A DNA stretch of 64,000 bases, taken from assembly GCF_003591485.1 (NCBI RefSeq), contig NZ_QZCF01000003.1:558001-622000 (forward strand), given 5' to 3'. This stretch comes from Paenibacillus sp. 1011MAR3C5 (GTDB lineage Bacteria; Bacillota; Bacilli; Paenibacillales; Paenibacillaceae). How positions within the stretch are numbered: the stretch's first letter is position 1; the number at the start of each line of letters is the position of its first letter. This document shows positions 52,085-62,051 of the stretch, one piece after another. Made by a program: the position numbers and the translations under genes. Below the pieces are notes generated by a model that did no database searches, was not told the origin of the DNA, and worked only from the letters and a program-made list of their open reading frames with translations.

Positions 52085-52396
52085 CTAATCTTTCAACAGC
52101 CGGTATAAATGGTCCACAGAGCGCATAGCATATTCCTGTCTGACCAGTTTGCCGTTGCGAAGCACGATCAGGCAAGGAACGCTGCCGATACGCCATTGCT
52201 CTCGTAATCGGGGAGTAAAGTTGATGTTAGTCTTATATAGCGGATAATCGATACCAGCCGCTTCGGCAATCTCCAGCATACGCTCCGCGACTTTGCAGGT
52301 GCCGCACATGGGTGTCGTGAACAGGATAGCTGCCCGGCTGATATCGGCGTGATTCAATTGGAGAAGTTCCTTCTCGGCAAGCTCTTGAAGTGGCAA
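52085..52396 (-). CDS. Thioredoxin-like protein
   Basis: A 103-residue cytosolic protein with the active site TTPMCGTCKVAERM (CGTC) near residue 31 and a cis-Pro region GSVPCLIVLRNGKL; note the extra Cys beside the cis-Pro. The start is TTG at 52396, with GGAG about nine bases upstream. It resembles the YtpP-type thioredoxins of Bacillus. Monocistronic, convergent with the ABC-F gene. A thiol-disulfide exchange role is likely. Confidence 0.88.
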   Translation of the reverse strand: MPLQELAEKELLQLNHADISRAAILFTTPMCGTCKVAERMLEIAEAAGIDYPLYKTNINFTPRLREQWRIGSVPCLIVLRNGKLVRQEYAMRSVDHLYRLLKD

Positions 52397-52537
52397 TTTG
52401 TGCTGCTCCTTTCCGGTAACGGTTCGTGTTTTCCCATCATAACAAATTTTTTGTTTTTTTTCGAAAAAAAGTGGAACCTAATGAAACGTTGTCCCGTATA
52501 GATTACATGTGCAACACAAATCCATGAACTTTATATA

Positions 52538-52690
52538 CTCCAAAGGGGAGTAGCTCATACAGTAAAGTCGTCATGACGAGAATAACCTTCTCCGGCTTTA
52601 TTGGCAGCGCAGGAAGCATGCGTTGTTTGCGAGACCTTTGTCTAGTGGTATTTACACTTAGGCAGAGGTCTTTTTGTGTTCATGGACTCG
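52538..52690 (+). ncRNA. yybP-ykoY (Mn2+) riboswitch with terminator
   Basis: CCAAAGGGGAGTAGCTC (52540-52556) is the conserved 5' core of the yybP-ykoY family. A GTCGTCATGACGA-containing helix, ACCTTCTCCGGC and a second loop follow. The expression platform is a terminator, AGACCT (52632-52637) with AGGTCT (52676-52681) and a T run, just before a TerC-family gene, the same pairing as ykoY in Bacillus subtilis. Manganese binding should stabilise the antiterminated form and switch the gene on. Confidence 0.88.
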
Positions 52691-52727
52691 TGAGGTTAGG
52701 GAATAACTAATTGTAGGAGGAATGGTT

Positions 52728-53510
52728 ATGGATTTTGGATTATTGCTGGAGTATGGGTGGGTACTGCTCGTACTCATTGCGCTGGAAGGTTTGCTTGCAG
52801 CGGATAATGCGCTAGTGCTCGCTATTATGGTGAAGCACTTGCCGGAGAAGGAGCGGAAGAAAGCACTGTTCTATGGACTTGCGGGCGCGTTTGTATTCCG
52901 ATTCGCTTCTTTGTTCGCGATTTCATTCCTCGTTGACGTATGGCAAGTGCAAGCAATTGGCGCGTTGTACCTGTTATTTATTGCACTCAATCATATTTTC
53001 CGAAAGCTTATTGTCAAAAAAGGCGAGGATTCAGCGGATAAGAATGCGGGCAAGGAACCGAAGAAAAGCGGTTTTTGGATGACGGTATTCAAGGTCGAGG
53101 TTGCCGATATCGCATTTGCGATTGACTCGATTCTAGCAGCCGTTGCGCTCGCGGTTGCATTGCCGACAACGAATCTGCCGAAGATCGGCGGCATGGACGG
53201 CGGACATTTCATCGTCATCTTCCTTGGCGGATTTATCGGACTTCTTATTATGCGTTTTGCGGCAACCTTGTTTGTCAAGCTGCTGGAGAGCAGACCTGGA
53301 CTTGAGATCGCAGCATTCTGTATCGTCGGCTGGGTGGGCGTCAAGCTGGCTGTCCATACGCTCGCGCATCCGTCCATCCATGTGATCTCGCATGACTTTG
53401 CAGAGTCGACGGGCTGGAAGCTGACGTTCTATGCGGTTCTGATTCTCATCGCGGTCGTGGGCTGGTTTTTATCCGGAAGTAAAGACAAGGAATCGGTCAA
53501 AGCGGTATAA
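52728..53510 (+). CDS. TerC-family membrane protein (YkoY/MeeY-like)
   Basis: A 260-residue integral membrane protein. ATG 52728 is chosen with AGGAGG at seven bases; ATG 52722 is too close. Family motifs are LEGLLAADNALVLAIMVKHL near residue 20 and KVEVADIAFAIDSILAAVAL near 125, both carrying the acidic metal-binding residues in membrane helices. About seven helices are predicted, with a charged loop near 100-115. In Bacillus subtilis the relatives export manganese and help load exoenzymes with metal. The Mn2+ riboswitch upstream fits exactly. Confidence 0.93.
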   Translation: MDFGLLLEYGWVLLVLIALEGLLAADNALVLAIMVKHLPEKERKKALFYGLAGAFVFRFASLFAISFLVDVWQVQAIGALYLLFIALNHIFRKLIVKKGEDSADKNAGKEPKKSGFWMTVFKVEVADIAFAIDSILAAVALAVALPTTNLPKIGGMDGGHFIVIFLGGFIGLLIMRFAATLFVKLLESRPGLEIAAFCIVGWVGVKLAVHTLAHPSIHVISHDFAESTGWKLTFYAVLILIAVVGWFLSGSKDKESVKAV

Positions 53511-53546
53511 TGGAATCCACTTAAAGGGTAGTGGAGGAGATCTCGG

Positions 53547-54137
53547 TTGGCACAGTTATATTACAAATACGGGACGATGAACAGCGGCAAATCGTTCGAG
53601 ATCATTAAAGTAGCGCATAACTATGAGGAACAGGGCAAGCCGGTGCTTATCTATTCGCCCGCTGTCGGCGCCAGAGAAAACGTCTACCGCGTCGGCTCGC
53701 GTGTCGGCTTCGAGCGTGAGGCGATTCCGGTAGAGGAGTCGACGAATCTGTTCGACAATGTGAAGGAGCAGGTGGCTGCTTCCGGCCGCATCTACTGCGT
53801 ACTGATTGATGAAGCGCAATTCCTGATGCGGCATCATATTCTGGAGCTGACGCGCGTTGTAGACGAGCTGAATATCCCGGTGATGGCCTTTGGCCTCAAG
53901 AACGACTTTCGGAATCAGTTGTTTGAAGGCAGCTACAATCTGCTGGTGCATGCGGACAAAATCGAAGAGATCAAAACGATCTGCTGGTATTGCGACCGCA
54001 AGGCGACGATGGTCATCCGGTTCCGCGACGGGCAGCCAGTCAACTCCGGGGAGCAGATTCAGATCGGCGGCAACGAGGATTACAAGCCCGTATGCCGAAG
54101 ATGCTATAATCAGGCGTTCCAAAATTCGAATCACTAG
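53547..54137 (+). CDS. tdk: Thymidine kinase
   Basis: A 196-residue type II thymidine kinase of the salvage pathway. The start is TTG 53547 behind GGAGGAG. The P-loop is [12 protein letters not shown] (residues 8-19); the catalytic acid is in [10 protein letters not shown]; the lasso with zinc ligands is CWYCDRKA and CRRC. The nucleotide-specific loop [14 protein letters not shown] is intact. It follows the TerC gene by 36 bases and may be co-transcribed with it. Confidence 0.96.
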   Translation: MAQLYYKYGTMNSGKSFEIIKVAHNYEEQGKPVLIYSPAVGARENVYRVGSRVGFEREAIPVEESTNLFDNVKEQVAASGRIYCVLIDEAQFLMRHHILELTRVVDELNIPVMAFGLKNDFRNQLFEGSYNLLVHADKIEEIKTICWYCDRKATMVIRFRDGQPVNSGEQIQIGGNEDYKPVCRRCYNQAFQNSNH

Positions 54138-54293
54138 CATTTCGCAAAAATGGTACAGGTCATCATAAAAATGAAGCCTATTTAAGACCCTCCTTTCAAT
54201 TTTATACTTGTAGAGAATCCCGAATTTTGTCCTTGCCCATCTACAGCTGGACAAGCACGGGAGAACCTACAAGGGTTGAGGAGGGTTTTTGCA

Positions 54294-57200
54294 ATGGGAA
54301 GAAAGGTTAAGAGACTGCTGTCATCCTTTCTGGCACTTACGCTGGTGACGGGGCTGTTCGCCGCTGCTGGAGCACCATCTGCTCTAGCGGCTGCAGCTGG
54401 TCTGCCCGTCTATCTGAATCCGGCGAAGAGCGTGGATGAGAGGGCGGAGGATCTGCTCGGCAGGATGACGATCGAAGAACGGGCGGGACAAATGATCCAG
54501 CCGGAGAAATCGAATATTACTCCGCAAGAGGTTAAGCAATATTTGATCGGTTCGGTGCTAAGCGGCGGCGGATCGTTCCCGAACGGAATACAGGCGGACA
54601 GCACGGAGGACAAGTGGCGCGAGCTGACGGACAGCCTCCAAGACGGTGCGCTGTCGACGAGACTCGGCATTCCGCTGTTGTATGGCGTGGATGCGGTCCA
54701 CGGGCATAACAATGTGCTGGGCGCAACGCTGTTTCCGCATAATATCGGCCTCGGTGCGGCCAACAATTCTGATTTAATGCTTCAAATCGGACAAGCGACG
54801 GCGAAGGAGATGCGTGCGACAGGCACGAATTGGGATTTTGCGCCTACGATTGCAGCGCCGCAAGATATTCGTTGGGGCAGAACGTACGAGGGCTTCAGCT
54901 CGGACCCGACTAGAACGGGCGCACTGGGCGCGGCGTTTATTGAAGGGCTCCAGGGCAAGTCAGATGCGGAGCGACGGAACCCTCTTAGAGCCGTGGGCAC
55001 GGCGAAGCATTTTATCGGAGAGGGCTTTACGGACAACGGCAAGAACCAAGGCGATACAACGAAATATACCGAAGAGCAAATATTGGCTCATGATGTGCAG
55101 ATGTACAAGGAAGCGATTGCGGCTGGCGTACAGACCGTTATGGCTTCCTACCACAGCATTGCAGGTCTCAAGATGCATGCCAACAAACGGCTTCTGACGG
55201 ATGTGCTGAAAGGCGAGCTGGGCTTCAAGGGCTTCGTTATTTCGGACTACAATGCCATTCAGCAAATTGCGAGAGACCAAGATGGCAATGCTGTAAGCGG
55301 TCTCAAGGACCAGGTTCGCGTCTCCGTGAATGCGGGCGTGGACATGTTCATGCTGACAGGCGATTGGAAGAATGCGCTCAACCATCTGATTGCGCTAGTG
55401 AATGAAGGCGCTATCACTGAGGAAAGACTGGATGACGCGGTGCTTCGCATTCTGAAGGTTAAGATCGCCTCGGGACTATTCGAATACCCGAAGGCAGACA
55501 AGGATCTGGCGGGAAGCGTAGGAGCGGCGGCTCACCGCAGCATCGCTCGTCAAGCTGTTGCGGAATCGCTGGTACTGCTGAAGAACGATAAGGTGAACGG
55601 AACGCCGATTCTGTCGCAATTGCCGAACATGAGCAAGCTGTATGTTGCGGGCAAAAGCGCGGATGATATCGGCATTCAGTCCGGCGGCTGGTCGATTACA
55701 TGGCAGGGTGCGTCGGGCAAGATTACAGAAGGCACGACCATTCTGAAAGGCATTCGCGATGCCGTATCGGGAACATCGAAGACGGTGACGTACAACAAGC
55801 ACGGACGCGGTGCAACAGGTCATGACGTGGCGATCGTCGTCATCGGCGAGACGCCGTATGCGGAATCCGACGGCGACCGTACGGCGCTGGATCTGGATGA
55901 GGTCGATCGAGAGACGCTTCGCAATATCCGTGAATCGGATCCGAACATTCCGATCGTGGTTGTGCTCGTAAGCGGTCGTCCGATGACGATTAGCGAGCAG
56001 CTTGGCGATTGGCAGGGCCTCGTTGCGGCATGGCTTCCGGGTACGGAAGGCCGCGGCGTAGCTGACGTGCTGCTAGGCAGCAAGGACTTCAAAGGAACAA
56101 ATCCGATTGAATGGCCATTCTACGTAAGCGCGAACTATCCGCTCACGGAAGGCAGCGACAACTTGCTGTTCGACGTCGGATATGGTCTGAAGCGCGGCCA
56201 AGAAACGCCGGAGCTGCCGGATGCGCCTGTATTGCCTCAGCCGCATGCGGAGAGCATTCCGGGCAAGATCGAAGCGGAAGCCTTCTCGGCTAAGAGCAAC
56301 GGACTGAATACAGAGACGACGCAGGACGAAGGCGGCGGACTCAATGTCGGCTGGACATCCGCAGGAGCCTGGCTGGACTACCGGGTGAATATTGAGGAGC
56401 CGGGCACGTACAAGGCGGCATTCCGCTACGCGGGCAATGGCGGAGCGACAGGAATCCGCGTCAAGACAGAAGACGGAGCGACAGCAGGAACGCTGAATGT
56501 CGGATCGACAGGCGGCTGGCAGAACTGGGCAACAGCCGAGGTGCAAGATATCGTGCTGCCGAAGGGCGGCGTGCAGACGCTGCGTCTGGAGTTCGTCGCA
56601 GGCGATATCAACTACAACTGGGTAGAATTCACGCGCACTGGTGATGTGCCGGCAGGCGGCGGTAACGGCGGCGGAACCGATCCGGCAGGCAACGAAGGCA
56701 CTGGCGACATTATCGTAGCGGGCGGAGTCGAAACATGGGTCTCCACGGAGCGCGACGCGGCGGACCGGAAATGGTATTACGGCGATCGCTACCAGCCGGG
56801 CGACAAGAAGCTGGAGCCGGGTGCGAATCTGGATCTTAGATTGCCGGATGGCGGCGATGTAACCGAGATTGCGCTTAATCCGGACAAAACCTACCAATCG
56901 ATGCTGGGCATCGGTTCATCTATGGAAGAATCCACGATCTATAACTTGATGAAAATGTCCCCGGACAAGCAGGACGAGCTGCTGAGAAAGCTGGTGCATC
57001 CGGAAGAAGGCATCGGCATGAGCCTGATTCGCCTGACGATCGGCACATCCGACTTTACGGCGCAGAAGTTCTATTCGTACAACGATATGCCGCCGGGACA
57101 AACCGATGAGAATCTGGAGAACTTCTCGATTCAGAAAGATATTGATTTGGGCATAATCCCAATGGTCAAGAAGATTCAGCAGATTAATCCGGATATCCAA

Positions 57201-60200
57201 TTCTTTGCATCTCCATGGAGCCCTCCAGGCTGGATGAAGACGACGGACAGCATGATCAGAGGACAAGTGAAGGAAGAGTACTTGCCGCTTGTAGCCAAAT
57301 ACTACGAGAAGTTTCTGGAGGCTTACGCGGAGCAAGGCATATACTTCGAAGGCATGACGCTTCAGAATGAACCCTTGCTGGAGATCGATTATCCAAGTAC
57401 AGCGATGTCTTGGCAGCAGACATCCAGACTAGCCAAGCTGCTGAGAGAAAGACTCGATTCGAACAGCAATCCGCGCATTCAATCCGTGAAGCTCTGGATG
57501 TTCGATCACAACCCGGGCGATACCATGGCATTCCCTGCGCTTGTGCTGGGCGATGAACTGGAAGGCGCGTACGACGCAGTCGAAGGAACAGCGTTCCACG
57601 ATTATGGCGGCGAGCTGTCCATGATGAGCGTTCTGCAAGAGATGTTCCCTGAGAAAAGCGTCTATCTGACGGAGAGAGCAGTATGGGGAACAACAGGCGC
57701 AGATCGAATTGCGCAATACTTCCGCAACTATGCAAAAAGCTACAACAGCTGGGTGACGATGCTGGATAGCGACATTGCCACTCATCAGTGGGTGGGCATT
57801 CCTGATCCGACACCGATTATTCAGGATTCCTCGAATCCGGATAACTACTGGATCTTGCCGGAGTATTACCTGATGGGCCATTTCACCAAATTTGTGAAGC
57901 CGGGTTACGTTCGTATCGACAGCAACTACGGCTCCGCATCGACGGTGACGAATGTGGCTTTCGCAAGTCCGGACGGCAAAGAGATTGTAACGGTTGTTAT
58001 CAACCGCACAGCCGATCCGCAGCCGTTCAAGATTCTGGCGGACGGCTTGCAGATGAACGCGACGTTGCCAGCTAAGTCTGTGGCGACTTACCGATTCGAC
58101 CGCGCTCAGGGGCTTCAGCCAATGACTGAAGTTGCTGCCAGCGCTTTCGCATCGGCGGAAGGGCAATATGTCGTTCAAGATGGTGCGATCGGCGGCTTCT
58201 CCGAGACGGATCAAGCAGCCTTCCATTATGTAACGGAAGTGAAGGAAGGCGGAACCTACTACGCGGATATTGAATATAGCGGCTCGCCGCAAGAAGCGGA
58301 GGTTCAGATCGGCACGGGTGAAGCGATAGCGCTTGTGCAGGACACAGGAGACAATTCCGCGAAAGTACGCAGTCTGATCGACCTTCAAGCGGGCAAGCAA
58401 TTGCTGACGCTGAATGCCAGCGGCAGCGGCTACATCATCCGCAGCATCTCGCTGAGCGCGGTGGATTCAGGCCTGACTACGCTGCCGGGATTGATTGAAG
58501 GCAGCCGTTATAGCAGCGCTTATGGCGTAGTCACGCAAGGCTCTTCGTTGGCAGGCGCCGACCAGGACGACTGGGTGGAATACACCGTCTTGGCCACGGG
58601 TGGAGGCGACTATGGCGTAACCTATCAGTACGCAGCTCCAGAGAGCGGCGGCGAGCTTAAGGTTACCGTAAATGATGAAGAGCAATCCGTTGTGGCGCTG
58701 CCCGGCACAACCGGCGCTTCTGGCCGGGCTGAAGGCATGATTACGCTTGAGGATGGAATCAACAAGATTCGCTTGGATGTCTCGGGCGCAGTCAGCCGCC
58801 TTGACTTCGTGGCAATCGGAGCAGCTTTTGTACTGGAACAACAACCGATTGTTGAAGGCAGCGAAGCAGGAAGCAAGATTACAGTACATCTGCTGAACGG
58901 TGTCTTCACCGCTGATCTCCAGGCAAGCAATTGGTCCCTCATCGGACTGGACGGAGTATCCGTAGCGAGTGTAGAGAGAACGGATGATACGACAGCGGTT
59001 GTCACGCTCGCTGGTGCAGCGGTGGAAGACTATGATTCCGACCGTACAGCAGTACTTACCGCAGCCTCTGATGAAGTAGACGGGGCAGTGGCGGGTGCAT
59101 CACTCACGGCTTCCATTCTGTTCACAGCCGTGAACGATCCGGAGTCCGTCACCTTGTCCCCTGCACAAGTGGGCTATAATGCGGACGGCAAAGAAATTCT
59201 TCTTACGATTAGCGGCGGCAAGCTGCTGGCCGATCATGTAGACGCTATCACCGTATCGGGACCTGCTGTTGATCGCGGCGGCGTATCCCTTGCTTCCGCC
59301 GAGTGGGTATCGGCAACGCAGGTGAAGCTGACGCTGGCATGGAATGGCACAACGTATTACGATGATCTCCAGCTGAATGTTCATGTGCCGGTACTAGCTT
59401 ATGGCGATTCTGCAGGAGACAGCGAATTGACAGCCCATACGCGGCTATCGGGAACGGTCAACGTCACCGATCCGGTCGGGCTGCTTGAGCTGAACGCGCT
59501 CGATCAATTCCATCAAATGAAGGGAATCACAGTGTCGGGATCTGGCGCAGCCAGCCACTTCTCGGGTATTGAAGCGGGAGACTATGCAGAGTATCTGGTT
59601 GACGTGCCGGAGAGCGGCCGCTACATGGCGGAGCTGACAGTCACATCCAACTCACAATCCTATAATGGAATCGTATGGCAGACGAATGGCGGAGCGGACA
59701 AAACCGCTGTAACTGTGCCGAATTTGTATAACCAGGTTGTGCAAATGCGTACGGAGCTGCAGCTCTCCAAAGGCGAACAGCGCATCCGACTTGCTGCTGG
59801 AGCGGGCGGCTACGAGCTTAGAGGCATCAAGTTCGAGAAGCTTGAAGTTCCTGCAACAGATGCAGAGAACGGAACGCTGAAGGTAGAGGCAGAGACATAT
59901 ACAAGCGCAAGCAGCGCTGCTGTTCAGACGAATAATGCGGGGACGGCAACTGAGTTCCGCAATATTGGCTTTACGGTTGCCGGCGGGCATGTCGATTATG
60001 CCGTCGATATTACAGAAGGCGGCTACTACAAAGTCGTATACCGTTATGCTACTCCACAGTCGGGCGTTAGATTGACGATTGGCAATGCAGGAGGCGCATC
60101 GTACGGAGCCGTACCGTTTGGAGCTACAGGCGACTGGGGCAATTATCAGGAAGTGTCCCATGTTGTACAGCTGCCAGAGGGCGTGCAGACGCTCAGATTG

Positions 60201-61760
60201 AACTTTGGCGGAGAAGGCGCGAATCTGGACTGGTTCACCCTGGAGCCATCAGAGCCGGTGCAAGAAATCGGAGGAACCGTTGGGCTGCCGAGAGCATCGC
60301 TTAAGGTTGGTGCATACAACGGATCGCGCAGCGTCACGCTGAACTCAGCTACAGAGGGAGCCACTATCTACTACACGCTTGATGGAAGCGTGCCAAGCAA
60401 GGACAACGGTGAGAAATACAGCAGAGCGATCGCGATGAGCGGACTTGCCGTTATCCGCGCAATCGCTGTGAAGGATGGCATGCAAGACAGCTTTATTGCA
60501 CCATTCACGTATCAAATATCGCCAAGCACAGGTGGAGGCGAAGTCATCGCGCCGCCGGTAACGGAAGAGCCGGAAGTAGTGGATGGCAAAGAAATTGCAG
60601 CTCCTGCGCCTGTTGTGAATGAGACTACCGGAATCGCGACTACCGCGATTACAGAGAAGTCGCTGGAAGATGCTTTGTCAGGCGGTACATCCGGTACGGT
60701 TCAGCGGATTACCATTCGCGTACCGCAAGCGGATGGAGCGAAAGGCTATGAGGTTGAACTTCCAACCGACAGCATCACGCACAGCAGCCTGGATTACTAC
60801 CTTGTTATCGTGACACCTTCGGGAACGATTGAATTGCCTAGCCATATGGTGGGCAAAGCCGTTGTTGGCGAAGCCAAGAAGCTGTCCATCATCATTCGCG
60901 ATGCTGACAGTTCGGGCCTCAGCGATGAGTTGAAAGCTCAAATCGGCACACGTCCAGTCGTAGAGCTGCATCTTGCAATCGATGGCGTTCCTGTACCTTG
61001 GAGCAACCCGAATGCTCCTGTTAACGTAACGGTTCCTTATGAGCCGACAGCGCAAGAGAGCGGCTACAACGAGCGGCTGACGGTCTGGTACATCGATAAC
61101 CAAGATGCAGTACATGCAGTGCCAAGCGGCAAATACGCAGCTGCCTCGAAAGCTGTGACGTTCACAACATCGCACTTTAGTTCATTCGCGGTAGTCTACG
61201 TGGAGAAGAGCTTCGGCGATCTGCAACGTTATGCTTGGGCGAAGCATGAAATCGAAGTGATGGCGGCCAAGGGCGTTATTAACGGCATCTCGGAACAGGC
61301 ATATGCTCCTGAACGCCAAGTGAAGAGAGCAGACTTCTTGCTGCTGCTGGCCAGAGCGCTTGGATGGGAAACCAAAGCAAACGTCGCAGGCATGATCGGC
61401 TTCTCCGATGTCTCCGAAAAAGATTATTACTATGATGCTGCGCTCGCCGCTCAAGCTCTTGGCATCGTAACCGGCCGCGCGGACGGTACATTCGATCCGG
61501 GCGCGTCCATTACGAGACAAGAGATGATGGCCATGACAGCAAGAGCGCTTGCGGTATCCGGCAAGTCGCTCAAAGCCGGAGATGCATCCCTGCTGAAGAG
61601 CTTCTCTGACCTGGATAAGCTGGCATCGTACGCAAAGGAAAGCGCGTCGATCCTGCTGGCGAATGACATTGTGAAGGGTAGCGACGGCAAGCTGAATCCG
61701 CTGGGCCATACGACCCGCGCCGAAGCGGCTGTTATCGTATACCGCATTTATAACCAATAA
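54294..61760 (+). CDS. Giant S-layer-anchored glycosidase: GH3, CBM6-like, GH30, CBMs, SLH x3
   Basis: A 2488-residue secreted enzyme. ATG 54294 follows GAGGAGGG. The signal peptide is RKVKRLLSSFLALTLVTGLF, cut near ALAAA. GH3 covers about 40-640 (GVDAVHGHNNVLGATLFPHN; nucleophile Asp near 318 in GFVISDYNA). A CBM6-like module is at about 655-785 (GKIEAEAF to NYNWVEFTR), then a Gly-rich linker. GH30 covers about 810-1275, with acid/base Glu near 1026 in TLQNEP and nucleophile Glu near 1127 in YLTERAVW. Carbohydrate-binding and Ig-like modules follow (1280-1990), a chitobiase C-terminal-like module (1993-2077, YYTLDGSVPSKDN) and three SLH repeats (2306-2488). GH3 plus GH30 suggests beta-glucan breakdown at the cell surface. 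The pectate or xylan alternative cannot be excluded. Confidence 0.93.
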   Translation: MGRKVKRLLSSFLALTLVTGLFAAAGAPSALAAAAGLPVYLNPAKSVDERAEDLLGRMTIEERAGQMIQPEKSNITPQEVKQYLIGSVLSGGGSFPNGIQADSTEDKWRELTDSLQDGALSTRLGIPLLYGVDAVHGHNNVLGATLFPHNIGLGAANNSDLMLQIGQATAKEMRATGTNWDFAPTIAAPQDIRWGRTYEGFSSDPTRTGALGAAFIEGLQGKSDAERRNPLRAVGTAKHFIGEGFTDNGKNQGDTTKYTEEQILAHDVQMYKEAIAAGVQTVMASYHSIAGLKMHANKRLLTDVLKGELGFKGFVISDYNAIQQIARDQDGNAVSGLKDQVRVSVNAGVDMFMLTGDWKNALNHLIALVNEGAITEERLDDAVLRILKVKIASGLFEYPKADKDLAGSVGAAAHRSIARQAVAESLVLLKNDKVNGTPILSQLPNMSKLYVAGKSADDIGIQSGGWSITWQGASGKITEGTTILKGIRDAVSGTSKTVTYNKHGRGATGHDVAIVVIGETPYAESDGDRTALDLDEVDRETLRNIRESDPNIPIVVVLVSGRPMTISEQLGDWQGLVAAWLPGTEGRGVADVLLGSKDFKGTNPIEWPFYVSANYPLTEGSDNLLFDVGYGLKRGQETPELPDAPVLPQPHAESIPGKIEAEAFSAKSNGLNTETTQDEGGGLNVGWTSAGAWLDYRVNIEEPGTYKAAFRYAGNGGATGIRVKTEDGATAGTLNVGSTGGWQNWATAEVQDIVLPKGGVQTLRLEFVAGDINYNWVEFTRTGDVPAGGGNGGGTDPAGNEGTGDIIVAGGVETWVSTERDAADRKWYYGDRYQPGDKKLEPGANLDLRLPDGGDVTEIALNPDKTYQSMLGIGSSMEESTIYNLMKMSPDKQDELLRKLVHPEEGIGMSLIRLTIGTSDFTAQKFYSYNDMPPGQTDENLENFSIQKDIDLGIIPMVKKIQQINPDIQFFASPWSPPGWMKTTDSMIRGQVKEEYLPLVAKYYEKFLEAYAEQGIYFEGMTLQNEPLLEIDYPSTAMSWQQTSRLAKLLRERLDSNSNPRIQSVKLWMFDHNPGDTMAFPALVLGDELEGAYDAVEGTAFHDYGGELSMMSVLQEMFPEKSVYLTERAVWGTTGADRIAQYFRNYAKSYNSWVTMLDSDIATHQWVGIPDPTPIIQDSSNPDNYWILPEYYLMGHFTKFVKPGYVRIDSNYGSASTVTNVAFASPDGKEIVTVVINRTADPQPFKILADGLQMNATLPAKSVATYRFDRAQGLQPMTEVAASAFASAEGQYVVQDGAIGGFSETDQAAFHYVTEVKEGGTYYADIEYSGSPQEAEVQIGTGEAIALVQDTGDNSAKVRSLIDLQAGKQLLTLNASGSGYIIRSISLSAVDSGLTTLPGLIEGSRYSSAYGVVTQGSSLAGADQDDWVEYTVLATGGGDYGVTYQYAAPESGGELKVTVNDEEQSVVALPGTTGASGRAEGMITLEDGINKIRLDVSGAVSRLDFVAIGAAFVLEQQPIVEGSEAGSKITVHLLNGVFTADLQASNWSLIGLDGVSVASVERTDDTTAVVTLAGAAVEDYDSDRTAVLTAASDEVDGAVAGASLTASILFTAVNDPESVTLSPAQVGYNADGKEILLTISGGKLLADHVDAITVSGPAVDRGGVSLASAEWVSATQVKLTLAWNGTTYYDDLQLNVHVPVLAYGDSAGDSELTAHTRLSGTVNVTDPVGLLELNALDQFHQMKGITVSGSGAASHFSGIEAGDYAEYLVDVPESGRYMAELTVTSNSQSYNGIVWQTNGGADKTAVTVPNLYNQVVQMRTELQLSKGEQRIRLAAGAGGYELRGIKFEKLEVPATDAENGTLKVEAETYTSASSAAVQTNNAGTATEFRNIGFTVAGGHVDYAVDITEGGYYKVVYRYATPQSGVRLTIGNAGGASYGAVPFGATGDWGNYQEVSHVVQLPEGVQTLRLNFGGEGANLDWFTLEPSEPVQEIGGTVGLPRASLKVGAYNGSRSVTLNSATEGATIYYTLDGSVPSKDNGEKYSRAIAMSGLAVIRAIAVKDGMQDSFIAPFTYQISPSTGGGEVIAPPVTEEPEVVDGKEIAAPAPVVNETTGIATTAITEKSLEDALSGGTSGTVQRITIRVPQADGAKGYEVELPTDSITHSSLDYYLVIVTPSGTIELPSHMVGKAVVGEAKKLSIIIRDADSSGLSDELKAQIGTRPVVELHLAIDGVPVPWSNPNAPVNVTVPYEPTAQESGYNERLTVWYIDNQDAVHAVPSGKYAAASKAVTFTTSHFSSFAVVYVEKSFGDLQRYAWAKHEIEVMAAKGVINGISEQAYAPERQVKRADFLLLLARALGWETKANVAGMIGFSDVSEKDYYYDAALAAQALGIVTGRADGTFDPGASITRQEMMAMTARALAVSGKSLKAGDASLLKSFSDLDKLASYAKESASILLANDIVKGSDGKLNPLGHTTRAEAAVIVYRIYNQ

Positions 61761-61780
61761 AGCTTATTCATCATGAATGA

Positions 61781-61816
61781 CCGCCGCGTGAGGGTAACCT
61801 TCGCGGCGGATTTTTC
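61781..61816 (+). terminator. Rho-independent terminator
   Basis: CCGCCGCG (61781-61788) pairs with CGCGGCGG (61802-61809), then ATTTTTCG. Confidence 0.85.
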
Positions 61817-61980
61817 GTTAGGTGCGGGTATCTGACAGGGATACTTTCATCTACCAACATCAATATGATGCAAAAAGGGAGGTTAATAAAGTCCAATGCG
61901 TTCTCCTCATTGATCGAGTATAGTATCTCAATCGAAAGCGCTGCCCTATCGTGCAATCCCGATCACGCGCGGCCTGTGCA

Positions 61981-61994
61981 GGAAAACGCTTTCT
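61981..61994 (+). promoter_or_regulatory. cre-like site upstream of the second kinase gene
   Basis: GGAAAACGCTTTCT differs from the cre consensus at both outermost positions, but its core GAAAACGCTTTC is nearly palindromic. A second weak match is TCGAAAGCGCTGCC near 61933. It lies 70 bases before a YesM-type kinase gene. Confidence 0.35.
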
Positions 61995-62051
61995 TTCAGT
62001 CGAAGAAAGAGGCAATCGATTATACCCGCGAGCCGGGGGCAGGAGGAGACT

